A stretch of 64,000 bases of DNA from Clostridiales bacterium (GTDB lineage: Bacteria > Bacillota > Clostridia > Lachnospirales > Lachnospiraceae), in the NCBI GenBank assembly GCA_022770525.1, contig JALEHN010000067.1, positions 1 to 64,000 on the forward strand. The letters run 5' to 3'. Positions 16,712 through 25,014 of this stretch are shown here, one piece after another. The translations under genes and the position numbers were made by a program. Within the stretch, counting starts at the first letter, position 1; every line of letters starts with the position of its first letter. The notes under the pieces were generated by a model. It was not told where the DNA came from. It saw nothing but the letters and a program-made list of their open reading frames with translations, and searched no databases.

Positions 16712-18205
16712 TTAAAGTGTCTTTATAAACCGCATAAAGGCTTCTCTGCCCTGCGGTGTACATTTATATACACCGGCATCCTCAAGCACATGAACAAACA
16801 CATTGCCTACTTCTTTTTTCAGAATATCCATGATATTTTCTTTATTAATATCACTGTATTTTGGAAGAAATTCATCCACCCAGTCAGCGTGAGGCGCCAG
16901 TTTTTCATTGGAACGTATATCTTTTCCCTCAAGAATATACTGCTTAAGCAGTGCAAGCTCTTCTTTCAGCCGTGCAGGCAGTACTGCCAGACCCATGACT
17001 TCAATCAGACCGATATTTTCTTTCTTAATATGATGATACTGCGCATGAGGATGATAAACACCAAGCGGGCATTCATCTGTTGTAATATTGTTTCTAAGTG
17101 TCAGATCCAGTTCAAAAATGCCGTCTTTCATTCTGGCAATCGGCGTGATTGTATTGTGCGGCTCACCGTCGGTTTCGGCAAAAATAAATGCCGCTTCATC
17201 GGTGTATCCCCGCCACTTGTTTAAAATATGTTCAGCAAGATCAATCAGCCGTGTCTCGTCCCGGTGCCTGATTCTTATAACAGAAAGCGGCCACTTTACG
17301 ATTCCCGCCTCTACATCTTCATACCCCGGAATCGTGATCTTCTTTTCAAACGGTGCCTTTTCCATTGCAAATGTATAATGACCGCCCTGATAATGGTCGT
17401 GACTTAAAATGGAACCGCCGACAATCGGAAGATCCGCATTGGAGCCGATAAAATAATGGGGCAGAAACTTAATAAAATCAAACAGTTTCACAAAGGTCGC
17501 CCGTTCAATCTTCATCGGCACATGCTCGCCGTTAAATACAATACAATGTTCATTATAATAAACATACGGAGAATACTGAAATCCCCATGATGTCTGATTA
17601 ATGGTCAATGGAATCACACGATGATTCTGTCTTGCCGGATGGTTAACTCTGCCGGCGTAGCCCACATTTTCCTTACACAACAGACATTTCGGATAACTGC
17701 TGGACTTGGCTTTACCTGCTGCCGCAATGGCTTTCGGATCTTTTTCCGGCTTTGATAGGTTAATTGAAATATCAATATCACCAAAATCACTTTCAACAGT
17801 CCACCGCATATCCTTTTTAATCCGGTAACGTCGGATATAATTGCTGTCCTGACTCAGTTTATAAAAATAATCTGATGCCTTCTTTGGACTCTCCCTGTAT
17901 AAATCATTAAACCTGCGTACAACTTCACTTGGTCTTGGCATAAGACAATCCATCAGCTTTGTATCAAACAGATCTCTGTATGTAATGCTGTCATTTTCCA
18001 AAAGTCCACGGGACACAGCTTCGTCAAGAAGTTCATTGAGCGTTGATTCAAGATCAACATTTTCAAATGTCTGCATCGGTTCTTCATAACTGTCCTCGCC
18101 CATCACTTCAAGCAGACGGTTTAACGCATAAATTTCGTCTTCCTTCTCAATCAGGCCTGTCTCCAGACCATATTGAACAAGTTTTTTAATACTCTCATTA
18201 ATCAT
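16712..18205 (-). CDS. galT: Galactose-1-phosphate uridylyltransferase, Firmicute type
   Basis: 497 residues, the long class II galT seen in low-G+C Gram-positives and unrelated in layout to the 350-residue E. coli enzyme. Recognisable segments are KCLLCKENVGYAGR, the QTSWGFQYSPY segment, SILSHDHYQGGHYTFAMEKAP with the catalytic His cluster, and a C-terminal HPHAQYHHIKKENIGLIEVMG. It transfers UMP from UDP-glucose to galactose-1-phosphate. AAGGAGGTG precedes the ATG. 15 nt downstream of galK. Confidence 0.95.
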   Translation of the reverse strand: MINESIKKLVQYGLETGLIEKEDEIYALNRLLEVMGEDSYEEPMQTFENVDLESTLNELLDEAVSRGLLENDSITYRDLFDTKLMDCLMPRPSEVVRRFNDLYRESPKKASDYFYKLSQDSNYIRRYRIKKDMRWTVESDFGDIDISINLSKPEKDPKAIAAAGKAKSSSYPKCLLCKENVGYAGRVNHPARQNHRVIPLTINQTSWGFQYSPYVYYNEHCIVFNGEHVPMKIERATFVKLFDFIKFLPHYFIGSNADLPIVGGSILSHDHYQGGHYTFAMEKAPFEKKITIPGYEDVEAGIVKWPLSVIRIRHRDETRLIDLAEHILNKWRGYTDEAAFIFAETDGEPHNTITPIARMKDGIFELDLTLRNNITTDECPLGVYHPHAQYHHIKKENIGLIEVMGLAVLPARLKEELALLKQYILEGKDIRSNEKLAPHADWVDEFLPKYSDINKENIMDILKKEVGNVFVHVLEDAGVYKCTPQGREAFMRFIKTL

Positions 18206-18220
18206 CGCCGCACACCTCCT

Positions 18221-19390
18221 TTACGCCAGAATACCTGCGCCGTCGCCGATATCCACAACATAAAAATCTGCGGCATACCCGATTTTTTCTTTATACGCTG
18301 CGCCGACTTTCTCTATAAATGCATCGATGGCTTCCGTTTTGACAATACTTACTGTACACCCGCCAAAACCGGCACCGGTCATCCTTGAACCAATGACACC
18401 GTCACACTGCCATGCTTCTTCCACCAGTGTATCAAGCTCAATACCTGTCACCTCATAATCATCACGAAGAGATACATGAGAAGCATTCATCAGCTGTCCG
18501 AACTGTGCAATGTCATTATTCTTAAGGGCTGTCACAGCTTTGACAGTTCTCTGATTTTCATAAACAGCATGTTTTGCCCGGCGCACACATACAGGACGTC
18601 TGATTGCATCCTTTACTGCTTCAAATTCTTCCTCCGTCAGCTGACCGAGATTCTCAATATTTTTAACCTTCCGAATATCTGCCAAAGCTTCCTCGCACTC
18701 ACTGCGGCGCTCATTATACTTTGAATCACCAAGGCCACGCTTTTTATTGCTGCAGGCAATAACAATTCTTGCACCGTCAAGTTTTACCGGAGCATAGGTA
18801 TAGGAAAGATCACTTGTATCAAGGAAAATTGCCTGATCCTTTTTCCCCATGGCTATGGCAAACTGATCCATAATGCCGCAGTTAACGCCGTTAAACTTAT
18901 TTTCCGAATACTGACCATACAGCGCAAGGTCAATCATAGACAGCTTTTCATAACCGAACATATCACGAAGCATGACCCCTGTCACCAGCTCCACAGATGC
19001 CGATGATGACAGCCCCGAGCCGTTGGGAATATTGCCAAAAAGCAGCATATCCACACCATTTGACACTTCAAGACCTTTCTCATTAAATGTCCACATAATG
19101 CCCTTTGGATAATTCGTCCAGTCCGCCGCTTTGTCATAATAAAGTTCATCAAGACTTGACGTCATCACACCCTTATCCTCAAAATTCATGGAATAAAATC
19201 TGAGAGTTCTGTCTGTACGTCTGCGGGCAATCATATAAGTGCCGATGGTCAATGCGCACGGAAAAACGTGGCCGCCGTTGTAGTCTGTGTGTTCCCCGAT
19301 CAGATTGACACGTCCCGGTGCAAAATAAGCACGGATATCGCCTTCGCCGCCAAAAAGTTCTTTAAATTTCTTCATCAATACTTCTCTCAT
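18221..19390 (-). CDS. galK: Galactokinase
   Basis: 389 residues from the ATG at 19390 (GGAGGT 6 nt upstream; a GTG lies one codon earlier). GHMP kinase motifs: the galactokinase signature PGRVNLIGEHTDYNGG, the ATP-binding loop PNGSGLSSSASVE and the C-terminal TGAGFGGCTVSIV. The catalytic Asp is in CGIMDQFA. It phosphorylates galactose to galactose-1-phosphate. First gene of the gal operon, behind its own promoter. No gal regulator or transporter is adjacent. Confidence 0.95.
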   Translation of the reverse strand: MREVLMKKFKELFGGEGDIRAYFAPGRVNLIGEHTDYNGGHVFPCALTIGTYMIARRRTDRTLRFYSMNFEDKGVMTSSLDELYYDKAADWTNYPKGIMWTFNEKGLEVSNGVDMLLFGNIPNGSGLSSSASVELVTGVMLRDMFGYEKLSMIDLALYGQYSENKFNGVNCGIMDQFAIAMGKKDQAIFLDTSDLSYTYAPVKLDGARIVIACSNKKRGLGDSKYNERRSECEEALADIRKVKNIENLGQLTEEEFEAVKDAIRRPVCVRRAKHAVYENQRTVKAVTALKNNDIAQFGQLMNASHVSLRDDYEVTGIELDTLVEEAWQCDGVIGSRMTGAGFGGCTVSIVKTEAIDAFIEKVGAAYKEKIGYAADFYVVDIGDGAGILA

Positions 19391-19434
19391 CACTAAACCT
19401 CCGCTATTTGTTTTCGCTCATTGCTTATAGCATA

Positions 19435-19463
19435 AGAATAATGCGTTTATGAATTAATTTCAA
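19435..19463 (-). promoter_or_regulatory. Promoter of galK-galT-galE
   Basis: On the minus strand, TTGAAA (19458-19463) and TATTCT (19435-19440) are separated by 17 bp, about 45 bp upstream of galK. Confidence 0.65.
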
Positions 19464-19538
19464 CAATTATCATCGGATAAAGTATAACTATATTGAGGTT
19501 TTGCAATATGACGGCATTTTAAAGTCAATTGTCGTTTT

Positions 19539-20669
19539 TCAATCCGCCCCGGGCGGCTGCAGGGTGTTTTGAAGCAGTGACGCTGCATTTTTCCATGCGA
19601 CTTTTTCAATCTCGGTAAAGCTTAGTCCCGACTTTCGCATGGTATCAAAAAGCAGCGGCATTTTTGCGGCATTCTCTATTTCACTGCCGCCTAAGAAACC
19701 ATCAAAATCAGAGCCGAGAGCCACAGATTCAATACCTGCCTTATTAATCATATATTTGATATGTTCAACAATCGAAGCCGCATCTGAGCGTCCGTCATTA
19801 TTTAAAAACTGCCCATAGTAGTTGACACCGACAATACCGCCGGCATTCCCCAGTGTTTTTAACATATCATCGGTCATGTTTCTCGGATGGGCACATAAAG
19901 CCCTGGCACACGAATGGGATGCCACAAACTGCCGTCCTGCACGCTTCATGATGTCCGCTACATCATAAAATCCGCCGTCAGACAAATGGGACACATCAAC
20001 AATCATCTTCAGTTCATTCATCTTTTCAACAATGTCCTTGCCAAAAGGCTTAAGACCCCTTCGCATTTCCCACGGATCAGGCGCATTCGGGTATCCGAGA
20101 CAGTTTTCGTAATTCCATGTCAGTGTGATCAGTCGGACACCCCTGTCATACAAACAGTCAAGCCGGTCTTCTTTACCATTGATCAAGCCGCCGTCTTCCA
20201 CAGTGAGCATGCCATAAATATCGTCGTCTTTTACAGCAGGGATATCGTTCATACTGCCTTTTTCCACAGCAAGCATGCCATATATATCGGCGTCTGCACA
20301 GATTCCTGCAGTCTGCGAACCGGCTAATTGCATCATTTCTTCTGCATCCTTACTGCCTCTGCACGGCTTTATACCCGCGTCAAAAGACATTTCTTCATAC
20401 AGGTCGATCATGTGCATCACATAATCCCATGAGGCATCATAACTGCCAAGGGCTTTCATATCCGAAAAGCAGGCAAACGCCTGCATCAGCGCGTCCCCGG
20501 CTTTAAGCTTTGGCATATCGATACACAAACTGTTTTTTATTAGATTTTCCATTTCACAGCACGGACTGCTGCCAATACCACCTTTTGCACAGGCGTTTTC
20601 CCGCTGCTTCTTAAGTCTTCGCTCATACAGTTCCATGACCGTATCGCAGTGTAAATCAATATATTTCAT
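19539..20669 (-). CDS. Membrane dipeptidase (peptidase M19) family protein
   Basis: 376 residues. M19 landmarks: the metal-binding IDLHCDTVMELYE start, ERLxxLYDRGVRLITLTWNYENCLGYPN-type core, IVDVSHLSD, VASHSCARALCAHPRN, and GVNYYGQFL then ALGSDFDGF. Such zinc enzymes hydrolyse dipeptides, including D-residue and dehydro forms. There is no membrane anchor, so it is likely cytoplasmic despite the family name. A 22-residue in-frame duplication around DIYGMLAVE / DIYGMLTVE (20195-20295) lies just before the core and is absent from typical members. 4 nt downstream of the sirtuin gene. Confidence 0.88.
   Translation of the reverse strand: MKYIDLHCDTVMELYERRLKKQRENACAKGGIGSSPCCEMENLIKNSLCIDMPKLKAGDALMQAFACFSDMKALGSYDASWDYVMHMIDLYEEMSFDAGIKPCRGSKDAEEMMQLAGSQTAGICADADIYGMLAVEKGSMNDIPAVKDDDIYGMLTVEDGGLINGKEDRLDCLYDRGVRLITLTWNYENCLGYPNAPDPWEMRRGLKPFGKDIVEKMNELKMIVDVSHLSDGGFYDVADIMKRAGRQFVASHSCARALCAHPRNMTDDMLKTLGNAGGIVGVNYYGQFLNNDGRSDAASIVEHIKYMINKAGIESVALGSDFDGFLGGSEIENAAKMPLLFDTMRKSGLSFTEIEKVAWKNAASLLQNTLQPPGAD
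20195..20295. repeat. 66-bp in-frame duplication in the dipeptidase gene
   Basis: TTCCACAGYRAGCATGCCAT starts at 20196 and again at 20262, 66 bp apart, encoding DIYGML(A/T)VE twice. Confidence 0.8.
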
Positions 20670-20673
20670 ATGT

Positions 20674-21405
20674 TTATTCCAGTCCGACGGCCTGCGCCAG
20701 TACCTTTCCTATAGAATCATGGATCAGAAGATTGGCATACTTATCATATGGCGTCTCGCTTTTATTGATCAGCACAAGCTTATTGCCATGGTAATATCGG
20801 ATAAACCCTGCCGCCGGATAAACATTCAGCGAAGTGCCGCCCACAATCAGCACATCCGCTGCCGAAATCGCTTCAATACTTTGATTAATCGTATCTTCAT
20901 CAAGACCTTCCTCGTATAAAACGACCTCCGGTTTTATGATGCTTCCGCAGTCATCACAGCGCGGAACACCGTCCTTTGCCATAATTTCATCAAGCGTATA
21001 AAAACGGCCGCACTTTGTACAGCGGTTTTTAAGGATACTGCCATGAAGCTCATAAACATTCTTACTGCCGGCCATCTGATGAAGCCCGTCAATATTCTGA
21101 GTCACAACCGCTTTAAGTTTCCCCTCTGCCTCAAGCTTTGCCAGCGCCAAATGGGCTTTATTCGGTCCGGCTTCCTTATAAATCATCGTTGTTTTATAAA
21201 AATCATAAAACTTTTCGGGATTTTGCCAAAAATATGTATGCGACAAAATTGTTTCCGGTGAAACACCAAATTTTCTCACCGTGTTATAAATGCCCTGCTC
21301 ACTGCGAAAATCCGGAATACCGCTCTCTGTTGAAACACCGGCACCACCGAAAAACACAATATTATCCGACTGTTCGATCATCGTCTTTAAATCCATTTTC
21401 TCCAC
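20674..21405 (-). CDS. Sir2-family NAD-dependent protein deacylase
   Basis: 243 residues. NAD-binding GAGVSTESGIPDFRS, the TQNIDGLH catalytic segment with its His within ELHG, zinc ligands in CTKCGRF and CDDCGSIIKP, then VGGTSLNVYPAAGF: a complete sirtuin. It removes acetyl or other acyl groups from lysines using NAD+. Located between the TPR gene (14 nt upstream) and the dipeptidase, probably one transcript. Substrate class (acetyl or succinyl) is not decided; the segment before the catalytic His lacks the Tyr-x-x-Arg pair typical of desuccinylases. Confidence 0.92.
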   Translation of the reverse strand: MEKMDLKTMIEQSDNIVFFGGAGVSTESGIPDFRSEQGIYNTVRKFGVSPETILSHTYFWQNPEKFYDFYKTTMIYKEAGPNKAHLALAKLEAEGKLKAVVTQNIDGLHQMAGSKNVYELHGSILKNRCTKCGRFYTLDEIMAKDGVPRCDDCGSIIKPEVVLYEEGLDEDTINQSIEAISAADVLIVGGTSLNVYPAAGFIRYYHGNKLVLINKSETPYDKYANLLIHDSIGKVLAQAVGLE

Positions 21406-21419
21406 CCTTTCTGTTTATA

Positions 21420-22478
21420 CTAATCATGTTTTTTCGAAAAAAAATCTTTAATTGAAAAACCGCGGAGAGCCACAAACGGCCACCGTCTTTCCATGTCTTT
21501 CAAATTGATACCGCAATCGCTTAAAATCTTTTTATCTTTCACCTGCTGATAAGCTTTATAGGCTTTGTCCACATTACCCATGGCAAACCACGCCTGACCG
21601 ACACATAGTAAATAGCCATCCATCGGCTGTATGTCATAGGCCTCCTGATAGTATCCGGCTGCCTCCTCATATTTTTTTTCCGCAAACAAAAGATGCCCCT
21701 TAAGCGCCAGCAAGTCATCACCATCCGGCTCCAGCTTCAAAGCTTTTTCAATGGCCTTAAAGCCTTCCCTGACAAAGCCAAGCTGTTCACAGGCCATTGC
21801 CAGATAATAAAGGCCATCCACAGAGCGCCCGTCAAGCTTCACGGCCTGTGACGCATACTGATACATTGTTTTTGGCTCTCGGATATCACTGCACCGGTCA
21901 TTCATCATTTTTTCGGCAATACTTTCGCATTTTTCAATACAGTAATCTCTCATGTGCTTCACTGATCCGTCTTTGCCGCTGCCGGCCATGCGCACACGGT
22001 CACCGCTGTAGAAACCTGTCACCATATCATATCTTATCTCAATAAAATGCCTTTGTTCATCATCAATGACAGCCATAAGCCTGTCATACAAAACATCATC
22101 TTCCTCGATGACCTGATACATTTTTTCTTCCAGACCGGGCACATCAAACACGATTCTGTCCCCGGCTGCAAGAAGACGGGCATGAAGGGCCCTTGCGCAT
22201 ATATTTCCTTCAAGAAACGCCGATATAATCTGTAAATGACGATAAACTCTCGCATGTCTGTACCAGCCGATAATCTTTCCTTCAAAAATAAAAACGACCG
22301 GAACATCCTCTATCCATTCTGTTCTGACAGTACATTCATAAAAATCCTCAAGGATTATGCACACCGCACTCCGGTCATTTCGCTGACGGGTCAGCGCCCA
22401 GCACTCACCGTGATAATCAAAAAATTCATTCATCATCAGCGACGCTTCATTTTCAATTTTTACAGCTAAAACAGCCAC
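21420..22478 (-). CDS. Tetratricopeptide-repeat protein of unknown function
   Basis: 352 residues from the GTG at 22478, chosen because GGAGG (22485-22489) sits 6 nt upstream; an earlier in-frame GTG at 22508 has no RBS. The N-terminal two thirds show no family I recognise, with a possible alpha/beta domain (ECWALTRQRNDRSAVCIIL, VVFIFEGKIIGWYRH). The C-terminal part (about 225-335) has three to four TPR-like helix pairs such as GLYYLAMACEQLGFVREGFKAIEKALKLEPDG. Probably a protein-interaction scaffold, first gene of a unit with the sirtuin. Confidence 0.7.
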   Translation of the reverse strand: MAVLAVKIENEASLMMNEFFDYHGECWALTRQRNDRSAVCIILEDFYECTVRTEWIEDVPVVFIFEGKIIGWYRHARVYRHLQIISAFLEGNICARALHARLLAAGDRIVFDVPGLEEKMYQVIEEDDVLYDRLMAVIDDEQRHFIEIRYDMVTGFYSGDRVRMAGSGKDGSVKHMRDYCIEKCESIAEKMMNDRCSDIREPKTMYQYASQAVKLDGRSVDGLYYLAMACEQLGFVREGFKAIEKALKLEPDGDDLLALKGHLLFAEKKYEEAAGYYQEAYDIQPMDGYLLCVGQAWFAMGNVDKAYKAYQQVKDKKILSDCGINLKDMERRWPFVALRGFSIKDFFSKKHD

Positions 22479-22551
22479 AATATCACCTCCCGGCATTGCT
22501 ATTTTCACTTAAGCGCCAGTCGTCCGTCTGTCGCTTGAATTCATTTAACAC

Positions 22552-22580
22552 TTGAAGTCCATCATCTGTCCCTGTATAAT
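22552..22580 (+). promoter_or_regulatory. Promoter of the cyclophilin gene
   Basis: TTGAAG (22552-22557), a 17-bp spacer and consensus TATAAT (22575-22580). Confidence 0.8.
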
Positions 22581-22674
22581 AATATGGAATGATGTTTGCG
22601 TCAAAGCCCTTTCAATATCACAGGACTTTTTTAAGCAGGCATCACATCATATATGATTGAAAGGAAGACTGACA

Positions 22675-23196
22675 ATGGCACAAAATCCAGTTGTTACAAT
22701 TACAATGGAAAACGGCGATGTGATGAAAGCGGAGCTTTATCCTGACATCGCACCGAACACAGTTCATAATTTTATTTCTTTAGTTAAAAAAGGATATTAC
22801 AACGGCATCGGCTTTCACCGTGTCATTTCCGGGTTTATGATTCAGGGCGGATGCCCTGACGGCACAGGTGCCGGCGGCCCGGGCTACTCAATCAAAGGCG
22901 AATTTACACAAAACGGCTTTGACAATCCGTTAAAACACACACCGGGCGTATTATCCATGGCAAGAACGATGATGCCAAACTCTGCAGGCAGCCAGTTCTT
23001 TATCATGCACAAAACATCACCGCACTTAGACGGCGCATATGCGGCTTTTGGCAAAGTGACCGAAGGTCTTGACATTGTTGACAAAATCGCCAATACACCG
23101 ACTGATTTCAGGGACAGACCAAAAACACCTCAGACAATTGCTTCCATGACTGTGGAAACTTTCGGCACTGACTATCCTGAACCGGAAAAAATGTAA
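22675..23196 (+). CDS. Cyclophilin-type peptidyl-prolyl cis-trans isomerase
   Basis: 173 residues from the ATG at 22675 (AAGGAAG upstream); an earlier in-frame start is not supported. Cyclophilin motifs: NFISLVKKGYYNGIGFHRVI with the catalytic FHRVI, FMIQGGCPDGTGAGGPGY, and the SAGSQFFI and LDGAYAAFGKV segments. No signal peptide, so a cytoplasmic folding catalyst. Monocistronic with its own promoter and terminator. Confidence 0.93.
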   Translation: MAQNPVVTITMENGDVMKAELYPDIAPNTVHNFISLVKKGYYNGIGFHRVISGFMIQGGCPDGTGAGGPGYSIKGEFTQNGFDNPLKHTPGVLSMARTMMPNSAGSQFFIMHKTSPHLDGAYAAFGKVTEGLDIVDKIANTPTDFRDRPKTPQTIASMTVETFGTDYPEPEKM

Positions 23197-23202
23197 TTTT
23201 TT

Positions 23203-23252
23203 AGGCAGATATTTAATTTTCTCATAAGAAGAGATTAAATACCTGCCTTTTT
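23203..23252 (+). terminator. Terminator of the cyclophilin gene
   Basis: AGGCAGATATTTAAT pairs with ATTAAATACCTGCCT, followed by TTTTT. Confidence 0.85.
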
Positions 23253-23289
23253 AAGTTTTTACCCGTTTATCCGGCTGAAACAAACGCCG

Positions 23290-23412
23290 TCAATCCTCGT
23301 CTTCTTCTTCAGCAACAACAGCGCCTACCAGCGATGTCACTGACCCCACAATAGCTGCAACAACAGCAATAATCAAAAGGAGCAGCGCACCAAGAAATAC
23401 TAAAAGTGACAT
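23290..23412 (-). CDS. Small single-pass membrane protein (40 residues)
   Basis: An ATG at 23412 has AGGAGG 5-6 nt upstream and opens a 40-codon frame: MSLLVFLGALLLLIIAVV, then AAIVGSVTSLVGAVV and the acidic tail AEEEDED. It is one hydrophobic helix with a negatively charged C-terminus, typical of bacterial small membrane proteins. It is convergent with the cyclophilin gene. The function is unknown. Confidence 0.6.
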   Translation of the reverse strand: MSLLVFLGALLLLIIAVVAAIVGSVTSLVGAVVAEEEDED

Positions 23413-23593
23413 ATATCCTCCTATCCGCAGCTACACTGCAAAAAATCTTATTTCTTTACATTTTACCACGTTTTATCTATAATTAAAACACCTATTTTAT
23501 TTCTAAAATGTGAAACACGTTGAAATACATAAACGTCACAGCGCCAAAAAGCCTTTGACTTCATCATCAATTTTATTCGGGAGGTATCCTATC

Positions 23594-24193
23594 ATGAACC
23601 CTATGCTCAAAGACATGACAGACTTTATATTTCTGGAAAATGAACCGGAAAAATCCGATATTATTTTTATCCCCGGCAGCGGCTACGGCGCGCTCTCACT
23701 GACAGCATCCGATTTATGGAAACGTGGCTTTGCGCCTTACATACTGCCCTCCGGACGATTCAGCATCCTTGAAAAGGGCTTTAGCGGCTCCGCAGACGGC
23801 ATCCTGCCAAAAAACGGAACCGGCTTTCCTACGGAATGTGCCTATCACCGGGAACTGCTTATTGAAAATGGCGTTTCCGAATCTGCCATACTGACTGAAG
23901 ATAAAGCCGCTTATACATACGAAAATGCCATTTACTCAAAACAGGTCACCGATGCCCTTGGATTAAAAATCAAAAAGGCGATCATCTGCTGTCAGGCTTT
24001 CCATGCCCGCCGATGCCGCCTTTATTATGAACTTCTTTATCCGGAAACACAATTTTTAATCTGCCCTACTGTGACTCAGGATATTTCCCGGAACAACTGG
24101 TATCTTGATGATGGCAAAATCGACCGTGTTCTTGGAGAAATCGAGCGCTGCGGCAGCCAGTTCCACGACATTGTCAAAGAGCTGCACCCTTAA
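23594..24193 (+). CDS. YdcF-family (DUF218) protein
   Basis: 199 residues from the ATG at 23594 (GGGAGG 8 nt upstream; a longer frame from 23510 is not needed). DUF218/SanA-like pattern: IIFIPGSGYG replacing the usual VLGG, RGFAPYILPSG, TECAYHRELLIENGVSESAI, the EDKAAYTYENAIYSK motif and IICCQAFHARRCRLYY. The family is thought to act on envelope-related nucleotides or precursors; no reaction is established. It lacks the membrane helix present in many members. Ends one base before the convergent kinase-like gene. Confidence 0.82.
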   Translation: MNPMLKDMTDFIFLENEPEKSDIIFIPGSGYGALSLTASDLWKRGFAPYILPSGRFSILEKGFSGSADGILPKNGTGFPTECAYHRELLIENGVSESAILTEDKAAYTYENAIYSKQVTDALGLKIKKAIICCQAFHARRCRLYYELLYPETQFLICPTVTQDISRNNWYLDDGKIDRVLGEIERCGSQFHDIVKELHP

Positions 24194-24814
24194 TTATCTG
24201 CCAAGCTTTTCTTCAAGCAGCATTTTAATGATATGGACACACTGGTCAACCGTCATATTTGATGTATTGATGACATAATCATAAAATCTTCCGTCAAGCC
24301 AGTCCTCACCGGTAAAATATTTATAAAAGTCCCTGCGGAACTTATTTTTTTCATTGATCAGTGCCACAGCGGCCACACCATTCACACCATAATACTCCTT
24401 GATTTCCTTAACTGCTGCTTCATCCGTTGCCTGGATATTGATTCTTAATGCATTAGGGAAATCACGGAAAATCATATTGCCGGTCAGACCCATCACGATC
24501 ATGGAGTTATTGGCTGCATAGTCTCTAAGCACTTTTGCTTCATGATTATATAAATTTTCAGTACTGAGCATATGAAAACCGTAATCGGCAATCTCGCCGC
24601 TGTATAAGAAATCAAGCTTTCTCGATACGGAACCGTTCCGGGGTGTTTTTTCCATTTTCAAAAATACATCCAGATTGATACCGCTGTCCTCAGAAGCACG
24701 TTTCGCTATACTGTCCTCAAAAAACTCAATACCAAAATCATGCGCCAGTCTTTTTCCTATTTTCTTACCCTTGCTGCCAAATCCTCTTTCAATCGTAATA
24801 ATAAAATTTTCCAA
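24194..24814 (-). CDS. Cytidylate kinase-like family protein (TTG start)
   Basis: 206 residues from a TTG at 24814 preceded by AGGAGGT; the longer frame to 24844 has no RBS. It begins LENFIITIERGFGSKGKKIG, the glycine-rich nucleotide loop variant of cytidylate kinase-like proteins. FYDYVINTSNMTVDQCVHII closes it as in this family. The fold is that of P-loop NMP kinases, but the substrate is not established and a true Cmk role is unlikely. Monocistronic, converging with YdcF. Confidence 0.8.
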   Translation of the reverse strand: MENFIITIERGFGSKGKKIGKRLAHDFGIEFFEDSIAKRASEDSGINLDVFLKMEKTPRNGSVSRKLDFLYSGEIADYGFHMLSTENLYNHEAKVLRDYAANNSMIVMGLTGNMIFRDFPNALRINIQATDEAAVKEIKEYYGVNGVAAVALINEKNKFRRDFYKYFTGEDWLDGRFYDYVINTSNMTVDQCVHIIKMLLEEKLGR

Positions 24815-24975
24815 AACGATACCTCCTGTTCTGCCAATCAGCAATCCTCATTCATCACATATCACAACCGCTGTCTCATAAATCATTTGAATACCTCTAT
24901 TCTATTCCAAAAAGTATAGAAACGCAACAAAAATTTTTATGTGTTCTAAAAAATATTTTGAATCTTGCAAAAATT

Positions 24976-25006
24976 TTATGCCGGGATAAGGCATCCCGGC
25001 ATCTAT
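24976..25006 (-). terminator. Terminator of the tandem HAD gene
   Basis: Perfect 10-bp stem ATGCCGGGAT / ATCCCGGCAT (24978-24987, 24993-25002); on the minus strand it is followed by AAAATTTTT. Confidence 0.8.
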
Positions 25007-25014
25007 ATATCTCT

